From contig NZ_PDOB01000012.1 in the NCBI RefSeq assembly GCF_002760665.1, forward strand, positions 1-64,000: a stretch of DNA of 64,000 bases. Reading direction: 5' to 3'. The position numbers and the translations under genes are program-made. Positions within the stretch are counted from its first letter, which is position 1, and each line of letters starts with the position of its first letter. This DNA comes from Massilia psychrophila (GTDB lineage: Bacteria; Pseudomonadota; Gammaproteobacteria; Burkholderiales; Burkholderiaceae_D). The notes below the pieces were generated by a model that searched no databases, had not been told where the DNA came from, and saw nothing but the letters and a program-made list of their open reading frames with translations. This document shows, piece after piece, positions 44,140 to 55,624 of the stretch.

Positions 44140-46026
44140 ATGAAAAAAAACAGCATGATCAGCGCACTGATCCTGGCGGGCGGGCGCGGCTCGCGCATGG
44201 GCCACGTCGACAAGGGCTTGCAGCCGTTTCGCGGCACCACCATGGTCCAGCACGTGCTCGAACGGCTGGCGCCTCAGGTCGGCAATGTCGCCATCAACGC
44301 CAACCAGAACCTGGCGGCCTACGCGGCTTTGAAAGTGCCGGTATGGCCCGACGAGACCACCGGTTTCGCCGGCCCGCTGGCCGGGCTGGAGGCAGGCATG
44401 CGCCACTGTGCCACCCCATACATGCTCAGCGCCCCGTGCGACTCGCCGTTTTTACCGGGCGACCTGGCCGCACGGCTGTTCCACGCGTTGCAGTCGCAAG
44501 GCGCCGACGTCGCGCTCGCCGTCACCCAGGAAGCCGGCATGCGCAAGCAGCCGCACCCGGTGTTTTGCCTCGTCAAGACCGCCCTGCTGCCGGTGCTGTC
44601 GACATACCTGGCGGCGGGCGGACGCAGGGTGGACGGCTGGTATGCCGAGCTGATAGTAGCCGAAGTGCTGTTCGACGACAGCGACGCCTTCCGCAACATC
44701 AACACGCTCGACGAACTGCACAGTTTTGACAGCGCGCGCGCGCCGCGCCGCCTGCAAGATGTCGTCAGCTGCCTGTCCGATTACGACCCGGACGCGCTGC
44801 CGGTGCGCCAGGCGCAGCAAATCATCCGCGACTTCGTCACGCCGATCCGCTCGGTCGAAAAAGTCGCGCTGCGCTCGGCGCTCGACCGGGTGCTGGCGGC
44901 CGACATCGTCTCGCCGATCAGCGTGCCGGCGCACGACAATTCGGCAATGGATGGCTACGCGCTGCGCGGTGCCGACCTGCGCCCCGACGGCCCGACCACC
45001 TTGACCGTCATCGCTACCGTCTACGCCGGCCGGCCGAGCGAACTGGTGCCTGCCGCGGGCGAATGCGTGCGCATCATGACGGGCGGTGTGATGCCGGCCG
45101 GCTGCGACAGCGTGATCCCGCAGGAGTTCGTGGCCAATGTCGGCGTTGGCGAGACCGACATCAGCATCGACGCCGGCACCATCCGCACGGGCGACAACCG
45201 CCGCTTCGCCGGCGAAGATTTAATGGCCGGCAGCGCCGCGCTTAAAAAGGGCAAGATCCTGCGTCCGGCCGACCTTGGCCTGCTCGCCTCGCTCGGCATC
45301 GCCGAAGTGCCGGTACAGCGGCGCCTGCGCGTGGCGTTCTTTTCGACCGGCGACGAACTGCGCTCGATCGGCGAAACGCTCGACGCCGGCTGCGTCTACG
45401 ACAGCAACCGCTATACGCTGTATGGCATGCTGACGCGCTTGGGCTGCGACATCGTCGACATGGGCATCGTCAAGGATGACCCGCAAGCGCTTGAAGAGGC
45501 GCTGCGCAACGCCTGCGAAAACGTCGACGCCATCGTCACCTCCGGCGGCGTCTCGGTCGGCGCCGCCGATTACACGCGCGAGATCATGGCAAGACTCGGC
45601 GACGTCACGTTCTGGAAGATCGGCATGCGCCCCGGGCGCCCGCTCGCTTTTGGCCAAATCAACTCGAACGGCAAGAGCGCCTACCTGTTCGGCCTGCCCG
45701 GCAATCCGGTTGCGGTGATGGTGTCGTTCTATTTTTTCGCCCGCGCCGCGCTGCTGGCGATGATGGGCGCCGACGCCCCGCTGCCGCTGCTGCGCGTGAA
45801 ATCGGCCGGCGCGATCCGGAAAAAATCCGGCCGCACCGAATACCAGCGCGGAATTTTGTCGGTCGACGCCGACGCTGCGCAGCAGGTGGCCATCACCGGC
45901 TCGCAGGGGTCGGGGATCTTGCGCTCGATGTCGGAGGCGAACTGCATGGTGGTGCTGCATGACGAGATGGGTAATGTCGCGGCGGGCGACATGGTGGACG
46001 TGCTGATGTTTGAAGGGCTGGTGTAG
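44140..46026 (+). CDS. mobA-moeA: Fused MobA-MoeA: Mo-cofactor guanylyltransferase and molybdopterin molybdotransferase
   Basis: A single 628-codon frame joins two enzymes. Residues 1-~197 are MobA: LAGGRGSRMGHVDKGLQPF (nucleotide-binding loop and lysine), FAGPLAGLEAGM, and APCDSPFLPGD with metal aspartate D101. This part attaches GMP to Mo-molybdopterin. Residues ~205-628 are MoeA: DYDPDALPVRQAQ, HDNSAMDGYALRG (about 265-277), RIMTGGVMPAG (311-321), FFSTGDEL, YDSNRYTL, TSGGVSVGAADYT, MRPGRPLAFGQ and FGLPGNPVAVMV, which inserts molybdate into adenylated molybdopterin. The joint is only about seven residues (SARAPRR), encoded in a CG-dinucleotide run near 44731-44750. AGGA precedes the ATG at 44140. 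It is usually two genes, so fusion or loss of a stop by slippage should be considered. Confidence 0.9.
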   Translation: MKKNSMISALILAGGRGSRMGHVDKGLQPFRGTTMVQHVLERLAPQVGNVAINANQNLAAYAALKVPVWPDETTGFAGPLAGLEAGMRHCATPYMLSAPCDSPFLPGDLAARLFHALQSQGADVALAVTQEAGMRKQPHPVFCLVKTALLPVLSTYLAAGGRRVDGWYAELIVAEVLFDDSDAFRNINTLDELHSFDSARAPRRLQDVVSCLSDYDPDALPVRQAQQIIRDFVTPIRSVEKVALRSALDRVLAADIVSPISVPAHDNSAMDGYALRGADLRPDGPTTLTVIATVYAGRPSELVPAAGECVRIMTGGVMPAGCDSVIPQEFVANVGVGETDISIDAGTIRTGDNRRFAGEDLMAGSAALKKGKILRPADLGLLASLGIAEVPVQRRLRVAFFSTGDELRSIGETLDAGCVYDSNRYTLYGMLTRLGCDIVDMGIVKDDPQALEEALRNACENVDAIVTSGGVSVGAADYTREIMARLGDVTFWKIGMRPGRPLAFGQINSNGKSAYLFGLPGNPVAVMVSFYFFARAALLAMMGADAPLPLLRVKSAGAIRKKSGRTEYQRGILSVDADAAQQVAITGSQGSGILRSMSEANCMVVLHDEMGNVAAGDMVDVLMFEGLV

Positions 46027-46033
46027 GCGCCAA

Positions 46034-48034
46034 CTACTCCTCGTCCGTCGCCAGCCTGGACAGCGCTTCGGCGGGACTCGCATACAGCGCCGGCTCGTGT
46101 TTGCTGCGGGTGAATGCCGCACCGACGTAGGCGCGCATGAAGGTGCTGCGGGTGTAGCGCGTCACGCGGCTGTAAAAGCGGTCGGTCAACGCATTCACCA
46201 TCTCCACATACGCATCGAGCAGCTCCGGCGCGATCGTGAAATTGTCGTAGTTGACGATGGCCGGCACCTTGCGCCCGACCAGCGCCAGGCGCGCCGCCAC
46301 CAGCGAGCCGACGGCGTCGATGTCGCCCATCGACGTCACCTCGAAGCCCTCGAAATCGACGAAAAACAGCCCCTGACCGGCGTCGTAAGTGAGCCGCTGC
46401 TCGAGCGGCTGGGCCAGCATCGGCGTGCGCCAGCCCATTGCCGCCGGCGCGAAGATGCGGCAGTCCATCAGTTTGAGTTCCGCGCTGATTAGCGGTGCAA
46501 ACCCCATGTGCGCGAGGATGTCGCGTTCCAGGTCGATGCCCGGCGCGATCTCTATCAGCTCGAGCCCCTGCTCCACCAGCCGGAACACGCAGCGCTCGGT
46601 CACGTACAGCGCCGTCTGCCCGCGCTCGCGCGCGTACTGGCCCGAGTAGGTGCGATGCTCGACCTCGTCGACGAATTTGCGCGATGCGCCCTCCTGATCG
46701 ATGTGCAGCTTGCCGCCGCTGATCGACACCGCCAGCCCTCCGGCCGTGAAGGTGCCGACGAATACCACCTTCTTGGCGTTCTGGCTGATGTTGATGAAGC
46801 CGCCGGCGCCTGCCAGTCTGGAGCCGAACTTGCTCACATTCAGGTTGCCGTGGCGGTCCGCCTGCGCCAGCCCGAGGCACGCGACATCGAGCCCGCCGCC
46901 ATCGTAAAAATCGAACTGGTAGGGCTGGTCGATGATCGCGTCGGCGTTGGTCGCGGCGCCGAAATTGAGGCCGCCGGCAGGTATCCCGCCGATCACGCCC
47001 GGTTCCGTCGTCAAGGTCAGCAGGTCGAGCAGCTTTTCTTCGGCCGCCACGCTGGCCACGCCCTCCGGCATGCCGATGCCGAGATTGACGACGTCGTTCG
47101 GATGCAGCTCCATCAAGGCGCGCCGCGCGATGACCTTGCGCGCGCACAGCGGCATTGGCGCAATCGACGACAACGGCACCCGCAACTCGCTGGCGAAAGC
47201 GGCACTGTACGGCTCGGCAAAGGTTTGCATGTGGTATTCGGGCTTTTCGGCCACTACCACGCAGTCGACCAGGATGCCGGGAATCTTGACGTCGCGCGGG
47301 TTCAGGCTGCCGTTCTCGGCGATCCGTTCGACCTGCACGATGACGATGCCGCCCGAATTGTGCGCCGCCATCGCGATCGCCAGCGCTTCCAGCGTCAGCG
47401 CTTCCTTTTCCATGGTGACGTTGCCGTTGGCGTCGGCGGTGGTGCCGCGGATGATGCCGACCTGGATCGGCAGCGCCTTGTAGAACAGGACCTCCTTGCC
47501 GCCGATGTGCATTAACTCGACCAGGTCCTCGTGCGTGCTGGCGTTGATTTTGCCGCCGCCAAAACGCGGATCGACGAACGTGCCCAGGCCGACATGCGTC
47601 AAGAGGCCAGGTTTACCGGCGGCGATGTCGCGAAACAGCTGGCTGATTACCCCTTGCGGCAGGTTGTAGGCTTCGATCTGGTTGTCGATCGCGAGCTTTT
47701 GCAGCTTCGGCACCAGGCCCCAGTGCCCGCCGATCACGCGTTTGACCAGTCCTTCGTGCGCCAGGTGGTTCAAGCCGCGGTCCTTACCGTCACCCTGCCC
47801 GGCCGCGTACACCAGCGTCAGGTCGCGTGGATGGCGCAGCCCATCTTGCCCGGCCAGGAAGCGCTGCTCGAGCGCCACTGCGATGTTTTCGGCGAAGCCG
47901 ATGCCGACGAAGCCGCCGGTGGCGATGGTGTCGCCATCGTGGATCAGCCGAACCGCATCGAGCGCGCTGACGATTTTGCTGCGTTTGGCGGAACGGATCG
48001 CGTCCGCCGGCAGTGCCAGGGTACGTGGGGGCAT
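46034..48034 (-). CDS. Acyl-CoA:acetate/3-ketoacid CoA-transferase (YdiF/Pct-like)
   Basis: The 666-residue family I CoA-transferase has alpha and beta halves in one chain. The N-terminal half begins [37 protein letters not shown] and contains [18 protein letters not shown]. The C-terminal half has [13 protein letters not shown] and the catalytic glutamate in [15 protein letters not shown], then [11 protein letters not shown]-like and [16 protein letters not shown]. It transfers CoA between short-chain acids (propionate, acetate, acetoacetate). It ends 7 bp from the convergent moeA stop. ATG 48034 has GGAGA just upstream and is preferred to an in-frame start 16 codons earlier. The rmuC stop is 19 bp upstream. 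Confidence 0.9.
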   Translation of the reverse strand: MPPRTLALPADAIRSAKRSKIVSALDAVRLIHDGDTIATGGFVGIGFAENIAVALEQRFLAGQDGLRHPRDLTLVYAAGQGDGKDRGLNHLAHEGLVKRVIGGHWGLVPKLQKLAIDNQIEAYNLPQGVISQLFRDIAAGKPGLLTHVGLGTFVDPRFGGGKINASTHEDLVELMHIGGKEVLFYKALPIQVGIIRGTTADANGNVTMEKEALTLEALAIAMAAHNSGGIVIVQVERIAENGSLNPRDVKIPGILVDCVVVAEKPEYHMQTFAEPYSAAFASELRVPLSSIAPMPLCARKVIARRALMELHPNDVVNLGIGMPEGVASVAAEEKLLDLLTLTTEPGVIGGIPAGGLNFGAATNADAIIDQPYQFDFYDGGGLDVACLGLAQADRHGNLNVSKFGSRLAGAGGFINISQNAKKVVFVGTFTAGGLAVSISGGKLHIDQEGASRKFVDEVEHRTYSGQYARERGQTALYVTERCVFRLVEQGLELIEIAPGIDLERDILAHMGFAPLISAELKLMDCRIFAPAAMGWRTPMLAQPLEQRLTYDAGQGLFFVDFEGFEVTSMGDIDAVGSLVAARLALVGRKVPAIVNYDNFTIAPELLDAYVEMVNALTDRFYSRVTRYTRSTFMRAYVGAAFTRSKHEPALYASPAEALSRLATDEE

Positions 48035-48053
48035 AGTGTCTCCGCGGTGACGG

Positions 48054-49391
48054 TTATGTGCCGGAACTGTCCAACTCGGCATTGTCGATGTCGGGTCCCA
48101 GCATCAGTTGCGCCGCTTCGCTCGGCAGCGCTTCCACCGATTTTAGCTTGCGCGCCATCTGGCGGCTACGTACTTCGGCGCTTTCGATGTTCTTCGCCGC
48201 TGCCTCGAGGGTGAGACGGGTCTTGTTGAGCACCGTGCCGAATTTGCCGAACTCGGTTTTTACCGCGCCCAGCACCTGCCACACTTCGGACGAGCGTTTT
48301 TCCAGCGCCAGCGTGCGAAAACCCATCTGCAGGCTATTGAGGATCGCCGTCAGGGTCGATGGCCCGGCGATGCTGACGCGCAGCGTGCGCTGCACATCGT
48401 CGGCCAGGCCGGGGCGCCGCATCACTTCGGCATACAGCCCTTCGGTCGGCAGGAACAGGATCGCGAAATCGGTCGTCAGCGGCGGCGACAGGTATTTTTC
48501 ACAGATCGTCTTCGCTTCGCCACGCACCGCGCGCTCAAGCTCGCGCCCGGCCGTCAGCACGCCGTCGGCGTCGGCGCGGTCGGCGGCCTCGACCAGCCGC
48601 TCGTACTGCTCCTTGGGAAATTTGGCGTCGATCGGCAGCCACACGGGCGCGCCGCCATCGACGCTGCCAGGCAGCTTGATGGCGAATTCCACCCGCGCGC
48701 CGGTGCCCGGAATGGTCTCGACATTTTTTGCGTACTGGTCGACGGTGAGCACCTGCTCAAGCAGCATCTCGAGCTGCACTTCGCCCCAGGTGCCGCGCGT
48801 CTTGACGTTGGTGAGCACCCGCTTCAGGTCGCCCACGCCGATCGCCAGCTGCTGCATTTCGCCCAGGCCCTGGTGGACCTTTTCGAGCCGGTCCGACACC
48901 TGGCGGAACGATTCCGTCAGCCGCGTTTCCAGCGTGGCATGCAGCTTTTCGTCAACCGTCTTGCGCATCTCTTCCAGGCGCGCCGCGTTATCCTGCTGCA
49001 GGTCCTTGATTTTTGACTCGAGCGTGGCGCGCACTTCGAGCATGCGCTGGGCATTCGATTCGGTCAGCGTCGACAGGCTCAGATTGAGGGCGTCGCCGAA
49101 GCGCTTGAACGTGACCGACTGTTCTTCGCGCCCACTGGCGCCTTGCACGTGGAGTTGCTGGCGCATGACGTCGAGCTGCTGCACGCTGGCGGCGTGGTTG
49201 TGGGCGAGGGTAGCGGCGAGCTCCTGGCGCGTCGCCTGCGCGCTTGCCTGCAGTTCATGGCGCAGCGAGAGTTCAACCCGTTCGAGCCGTTCGAACTGAC
49301 CGTCCTGGTTGCCGCGCCCGCGCATCAGCAGGACGAGCTGTAGCGCGATAGCCGTCACCGCGAGCGCGGCGAGAATAATGAATTGTGTCAT
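48054..49391 (-). CDS. rmuC: DNA recombination protein RmuC
   Basis: The 445-residue protein has an N-terminal membrane anchor ([20 protein letters not shown]), a long coiled-coil (about 30-190, rich in Glu, Gln, Arg and Leu), and the RmuC domain. That domain contains [44 protein letters not shown] and [18 protein letters not shown], with [15 protein letters not shown] near the end. RmuC limits inversion of short inverted repeats and has a nuclease-like fold. ATG 49391 places the membrane helix at the N-terminus; longer frames are without homology. Confidence 0.93.
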   Translation of the reverse strand: MTQFIILAALAVTAIALQLVLLMRGRGNQDGQFERLERVELSLRHELQASAQATRQELAATLAHNHAASVQQLDVMRQQLHVQGASGREEQSVTFKRFGDALNLSLSTLTESNAQRMLEVRATLESKIKDLQQDNAARLEEMRKTVDEKLHATLETRLTESFRQVSDRLEKVHQGLGEMQQLAIGVGDLKRVLTNVKTRGTWGEVQLEMLLEQVLTVDQYAKNVETIPGTGARVEFAIKLPGSVDGGAPVWLPIDAKFPKEQYERLVEAADRADADGVLTAGRELERAVRGEAKTICEKYLSPPLTTDFAILFLPTEGLYAEVMRRPGLADDVQRTLRVSIAGPSTLTAILNSLQMGFRTLALEKRSSEVWQVLGAVKTEFGKFGTVLNKTRLTLEAAAKNIESAEVRSRQMARKLKSVEALPSEAAQLMLGPDIDNAELDSSGT

Positions 49392-49462
49392 GGCGTCATC
49401 ATAACGCACGCCATCAGCTGCCGTCACGGCCGGGTTCGCCCGGCCGTGAATCGCGCAGACGC

Positions 49463-51994
49463 TTACCCTTCCCGCAGCGTCTGCAGCACCGGCTGTTTGA
49501 GCACGTTGCGCAGTCCCAGCCAGCCGCCGCCGATCGCGCAGGCGACGCCGACCGCCAGTCCTGCCAGCCAGACGCCGGGGCTGAAGCTCCAGGCGAACTT
49601 GAACTGGTAAGTGGCCAGCGCCCAGCCGAGGGCGGCGGCGCCCGACGCCGCCAGCAGGCCCGACAAGCCGCCCACCAGCGCAAACTCGATCCACTGCGCC
49701 CGCGACAGTTGCTTGCGGGTGGCGCCGAGCGCGCGCAGCAGGCCCGCCTCGCGGGTGCGTTCGTCTTGCGAACCCATCAGCGCGGCATACAGCACCAGTA
49801 CGCCGGAGGCGAGCGTGAACAGGAACAGGAACTCGACCGCCGTGACCACCTGCTCCAGCACTTCCTGCAACTGGTTGATGATGCCGCTGACGTCGATCAC
49901 GGTCAGGTTGGGAAATTCGCGCGTCAGTGCATTGGTGAGCGTCGAATTGCTTGAGGGCAGGTGGAAAGCGGTCATGAAGCTCTGCGGCGTGTCCTTCATC
50001 GCCTGCGGATTAATGATGACGAAGAAGTTGGCGCGCATCGAGCCCCATTCGAGCTTGCGCAGGCTGGTCACGCGCGCCTGCACGCTCTGACCAGCGATAT
50101 CGAAGCGCATCGTGTCGCCCAGCTTGATGCCGAGCGTCTTGGCGATGCCCTGCTCGACCGACGCTTCCGGCTGCCCCGGCTGGTCGGCGTACCATTTGCC
50201 GGCGACGATCTGGTTGGACGGCTGCAGCTGCTTCATGCTCGATAAATTGAACTCGCGCTCGGCCAGCCGTCGGGCGTCCTCGGCGCGGTAGGTCGCGCCC
50301 GTGATCGGCTGGTCGTTCACCGCCGTCAGCCGGCCGCGGATCATCGGGTACAGCACGGCTTCGCTGACGTTGGCGCCGGCCAGCCGCTGCGCCAGCGCCG
50401 CCGTCTGGTCGGGTTGAATATTGATGATGAAGCGGTTCGGCGCGTCGGCCGGCGTGGCGCTGCGCCAGGCGCCCATCAGGTCGCCGCGCACCACCGTCAG
50501 CAGCAGCAGCGCCATCAGCCCGAGCGCCAGCGACACCACCTGCACGATGGTGGCGCCGGGCCGGCGCTGCAACGCGGTAACGGCAAAGCGCCAGCTCTGC
50601 GTGTCGATCGCGCCGCGCAGCCTTTTGAGCGAGATGATGCCGAGCCAGCCGGCCAGCGCGAACAGACCGAAGCCGGCCAGGAAACCGAGCGCGGTCAGCA
50701 GCGCCAGCTTGGCGTCGCCGGCCTGCCACAGCAACAGGCCAACGAAGGCGCAAATACCGAAGCCGTAGGTGGCCAGCGCCAGCGCGCGCGGCGGCGCCTG
50801 CTCGCGCCGCAGCACGCGGTTGTGCGGCACGTTGCGCAACTGGAGCACCGGCGGCAGCGCGAAGCCGACCAGCAGCAGCATGCCGGTGGCGATGCCCTGC
50901 AAGGCCGGCAACAGCGACACCGGCGGCAGGTCGGTGCTGATGATTTTTCCGATCAGTTCGAGCAGCACGTAGTGGGCGCCGAAGCCGACCAGCACGCCCA
51001 GCACGCTGCCGGCCAGCCCGACCAGCACGAACTCGATCAGGTACAGCGCGCTGACCTGGTTCTGCGACAAGCCCAGGCAGCGCAGCATGGCGCAGGCGTC
51101 GAGGTGGCGCAGCATGAAGCGGCGCGCCGCCATGGCGACGGCGACCGCCGCCAGCATCGCCGACAGCAGGCCGACCAGCGACAGGAAGCGGTCGGCGCGG
51201 TCCAGCGTGGCGCGCATTTCGGGGCGGCCGTTTTCGAGCGACTCGATGCGCACGCCCTTGACACCTTCAGACGCGATGCGCGCCGTGAGCCACTGTTCGT
51301 ATTGCTTGACGCCCGTCAGGTCGTTGTTCGACGGCGCCGCCACCTGCATCCGGTAGGTCACGCGCGCGCCATTGTCGGTCAGGCCCGTTGCGGCCAGGTC
51401 GGCCAGCGGCAGCATCACACGCGGCGCGAAATTGGCGAACGACGGTCCGCGGTCGGGTTCGGCCGCAATGATGTGCGCGATGGTGAAGTTCTTTTCGCCC
51501 AGCTTGAGGGTGGCGCCGACGGTTGTTTTCAGGCCTGTCAGTACGCTCGGGTCGACCCACACGGTGCCAGGTGCCGGCGTGGCGCGCGTCTTGTCGCCGC
51601 GGCCGGCGGCCGCGGCGTCAACGCTGGTGGTGATTTTCACCTGGCCGCGCAGCGGATAGCCAACGCTGACCGCTTTCACCGATGCCAGCTGGGCCTGCGA
51701 TTGTTCGCCCTCGCCGGCCTGCGCCATGCTGGGGAAGGTCACGGTATCGGCCAGCAGCAAACCGCGCTTTTGCGCTTCGGCGCGCCACTCGGTGCGCATC
51801 GGCGCGTCGGCATTGACCAGCAGGTCGGCGCCGAGCAGCTGGTGGGCGTCGCGCTCGAGGCTCGAGCGCATGCGGTCGATGAAAAAGCCCACTGCCGACA
51901 GCGACGCCACGGCGATGGTCAAGGCCACCAGCAAAAAGCGCAGTTCGCCGGCGCGCCAGTCGCGCGCGGTCATGCGGATCGATTGTCTGAGCAT
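49463..51994 (-). CDS. ABC transporter permease of the FtsX/YbbP type
   Basis: The 843-residue inner-membrane protein begins with one helix (LLVALTIAVASLSAVGFFIDRM). A large periplasmic MacB-like domain follows (about 50-250), then an FtsX core of several helices (LVGLLSAMLAAVAVAMAARRFML; CAMLRCLGLSQNQVSALYLIEFVLVGLAGSVLG). A second periplasmic domain and a second FtsX core come next (LVLYAALMGSQDERTREAGLLRALGATRKQL). YbbP-like permeases pair with an ATPase (YbbA), but none is adjacent: the flanking genes are rmuC and adenine deaminase. Its role may be lipoprotein or lipid handling (inference). It starts 6 bp after the upstream stop. Confidence 0.88.
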   Translation of the reverse strand: MLRQSIRMTARDWRAGELRFLLVALTIAVASLSAVGFFIDRMRSSLERDAHQLLGADLLVNADAPMRTEWRAEAQKRGLLLADTVTFPSMAQAGEGEQSQAQLASVKAVSVGYPLRGQVKITTSVDAAAAGRGDKTRATPAPGTVWVDPSVLTGLKTTVGATLKLGEKNFTIAHIIAAEPDRGPSFANFAPRVMLPLADLAATGLTDNGARVTYRMQVAAPSNNDLTGVKQYEQWLTARIASEGVKGVRIESLENGRPEMRATLDRADRFLSLVGLLSAMLAAVAVAMAARRFMLRHLDACAMLRCLGLSQNQVSALYLIEFVLVGLAGSVLGVLVGFGAHYVLLELIGKIISTDLPPVSLLPALQGIATGMLLLVGFALPPVLQLRNVPHNRVLRREQAPPRALALATYGFGICAFVGLLLWQAGDAKLALLTALGFLAGFGLFALAGWLGIISLKRLRGAIDTQSWRFAVTALQRRPGATIVQVVSLALGLMALLLLTVVRGDLMGAWRSATPADAPNRFIINIQPDQTAALAQRLAGANVSEAVLYPMIRGRLTAVNDQPITGATYRAEDARRLAEREFNLSSMKQLQPSNQIVAGKWYADQPGQPEASVEQGIAKTLGIKLGDTMRFDIAGQSVQARVTSLRKLEWGSMRANFFVIINPQAMKDTPQSFMTAFHLPSSNSTLTNALTREFPNLTVIDVSGIINQLQEVLEQVVTAVEFLFLFTLASGVLVLYAALMGSQDERTREAGLLRALGATRKQLSRAQWIEFALVGGLSGLLAASGAAALGWALATYQFKFAWSFSPGVWLAGLAVGVACAIGGGWLGLRNVLKQPVLQTLREG

Positions 51995-52000
51995 GGCGGC

Positions 52001-53389
<1,389 letters not shown>

Positions 53390-53418
53390 TTGACTTCGGC
53401 TTCCATTAGGCACATAAT
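53390..53418 (+). promoter_or_regulatory. Sigma70-like promoter of the prkA operon
   Basis: TTGACT at 53390-53395 and CATAAT at 53413-53418 are separated by exactly 17 bases and match the consensus in five of six positions each. The start codon of prkA is about 210 bases further, giving a long leader. The RpoS form of polymerase could use the same elements. Confidence 0.6.
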
Positions 53419-53629
53419 TAATTTCATAGGCGTAAGAAGACCTTGTCAGAACGCGCAAAACACCGGAAATCATCCGGCATAAAAACAAAAATTCGCCAGC
53501 CGTTTTTGTTTCAAAACATCGAATCAAAAACGTGTCGGCGAGACCATTGGAGACGCCAGCGACTAGGGCCTGGGCAGGGTGAGCCTGCCGGCGATAGTGA
53601 TCCGTACAAGCACATTAAAGGACATTCAA

Positions 53630-55552
53630 ATGACCATTTTTGACAACTACGCAGCTCGCTACGAGCGTACCCGGGAAGAGGAATATTCCCTTACCGAGTA
53701 TCTGGCATTGTGCAAGAAGGATCACCTCACTTACGCGACGGCGCCAGAGCGCATGCTTGCCGCCATCGGCGAGCCAAAGCTGGTCGACACCCGCAACGAC
53801 ACGCGCCTGTCGCGCATCTTCGCCAACAAGGTCATCAAGCTGTACCCGGCGTTCAAGGATTTTTACGGCACCGAGGAAGTCATCGAGCAGGTCGTCTCGT
53901 ATTTCCGCCACGCCGCCCAGGGTCTGGAGGAGCGCAAGCAAATCCTCTACCTGCTGGGGCCGGTGGGCGGCGGCAAATCGTCGATCGCCGAAAAACTCAA
54001 GTCGCTGATGGAACAGGTACCGTTTTATTGCCTGAAGGGTTCGCCCGTCAACGAATCGCCGCTCGGCCTGTTCAACGAGGAAGAGGATGGCGTCATCCTG
54101 GAAGAGGACTATGGCATTCCACGGCGCTACCTGCGCACCATTCCGAGCCCATGGGCGGTGAAGCGGCTGCACGACTTCAACGGCGACATCAACAAATTCC
54201 GCGTGGTCAAGCGCTATCCGTCGATTCTCAAGCAGATCGCCATCTCGAAGACCGAACCGGGCGACGAGAACAACCAGGATATTTCTTCGCTGGTGGGCAA
54301 GGTCGACATCCGCAAGCTCGAAGACTACGCCCAGGACGATCCGGACGCCTACAGCTACTCTGGCGGCCTGTGCCTGGGCAACCAGGGCCTGATGGAGTTC
54401 GTCGAGATGTTCAAGGCGCCGATCAAGGTGCTGCACCCGCTGCTGACGGCCACCCAGGAAGGCAACTACAAGGGTACCGAAGGCTTCGGCGCGATCCCGT
54501 TCGACGGCATCGTACTGGCGCACTCGAACGAGTCGGAGTGGAAGACGTTCCGCAACAACCGCAACAACGAGGCTTTCCTCGACCGCATCTACATCGTCAA
54601 GGTACCGTATTGCTTGCGCGTGTCCGACGAGATCAAGATCTACGACAAGCTGATCCGCAACTCGTCGCTCGAGCAAGCCCCATGCGCGCCCGGCACGATG
54701 AAGATGATGGCCCAGTTCGCGATCCTGTCGCGCCTGAAAGATCCGGAAAACTCCAGCATTTTCAGCAAGATGCTGGTGTACGACGGCGAAAACCTGAAAG
54801 ACACCGATCCGAAGGCCAAGTCGATGCACGAGTATGTCGATTACGCCGGCGTCGACGAAGGCATGAACGGTTTGTCGACCCGCTTCGCCTTCAAGATCCT
54901 GTCGAAGGTCTTTAATTTCGACAACACCGAAGTGGCAGCCAATCCGGTGCACCTGTTGTACGTGCTGGAGCAGCAGATCGAGCGGGAGCAATTTGCGCCG
55001 GAAACCGAACAGCGCTACATGTCCTATATTAAGGAACACCTGGCGCAGCGCTACGTCGACTTCATCGGCAAGGAAATCCAGACCGCTTACCTGGAAAGCT
55101 ACTCGGAATACGGCCAGAACATTTTCGACCGTTACGTCACGTTCGCCGATTTCTGGATCCAGGACCAGGAGTTCCGCGATCCGGATACCGGCGAGTCGTT
55201 CGACCGCGACTCGCTCAACAGCGAACTCGAAAAAATCGAGAAGCCGGCCGGCATTTCCAATCCGAAGGATTTCCGCAACGAGATCGTCAATTTCGGCCTG
55301 CGCGCGCGCGCCACCAACGGCGGCAAGAATCCGGCGTGGACCAGCTACGAAAAATTCCGTACCGTGATCGAGAAGAAGATGTTCTCGAACACCGAGGAAT
55401 TGTTGCCGGTGATCTCGTTTAACGCCAAGGCGTCGGCCGAGGATGCTCACAAGCATGCCGATTTTGTTGCCCGGATGGTGGACAAAGGCTATACCGCCAA
55501 GCAGGTCCGCTTGCTGTGCGAATGGTATCTGCGTGTGCGGAAGTCTTCTTAG
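53630..55552 (+). CDS. prkA: PrkA-type serine protein kinase
   Basis: The 640-residue AAA-plus-like kinase has the Walker A sequence GPVGGGKS at 110-117, in a long N-terminal PrkA AAA domain (KFRVVKRYPSILKQIAI and LEDYAQDDPDAYSYSGGLCLGNQG further on). The C-terminal kinase-like domain includes SYSEYGQNIFDRYVTFADFWIQD. In E. coli (YeaG) and Bacillus it acts in starvation and stationary-phase responses. ATG 53630 (MTIFDNY) is the family start; a longer frame to 53579 has no likeness. It is first in a three-gene set with yeaH and spoVR, conserved in many proteobacteria, which act together in nutrient stress. Confidence 0.95.
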   Translation: MTIFDNYAARYERTREEEYSLTEYLALCKKDHLTYATAPERMLAAIGEPKLVDTRNDTRLSRIFANKVIKLYPAFKDFYGTEEVIEQVVSYFRHAAQGLEERKQILYLLGPVGGGKSSIAEKLKSLMEQVPFYCLKGSPVNESPLGLFNEEEDGVILEEDYGIPRRYLRTIPSPWAVKRLHDFNGDINKFRVVKRYPSILKQIAISKTEPGDENNQDISSLVGKVDIRKLEDYAQDDPDAYSYSGGLCLGNQGLMEFVEMFKAPIKVLHPLLTATQEGNYKGTEGFGAIPFDGIVLAHSNESEWKTFRNNRNNEAFLDRIYIVKVPYCLRVSDEIKIYDKLIRNSSLEQAPCAPGTMKMMAQFAILSRLKDPENSSIFSKMLVYDGENLKDTDPKAKSMHEYVDYAGVDEGMNGLSTRFAFKILSKVFNFDNTEVAANPVHLLYVLEQQIEREQFAPETEQRYMSYIKEHLAQRYVDFIGKEIQTAYLESYSEYGQNIFDRYVTFADFWIQDQEFRDPDTGESFDRDSLNSELEKIEKPAGISNPKDFRNEIVNFGLRARATNGGKNPAWTSYEKFRTVIEKKMFSNTEELLPVISFNAKASAEDAHKHADFVARMVDKGYTAKQVRLLCEWYLRVRKSS

Positions 55553-55624
55553 CGGCGAAGGTTTAAGATAGAAGGGCCGGGCGACTTTCGCCGGCCGCCG
55601 TGATTTTCGAGCAGGAGGCATGTT

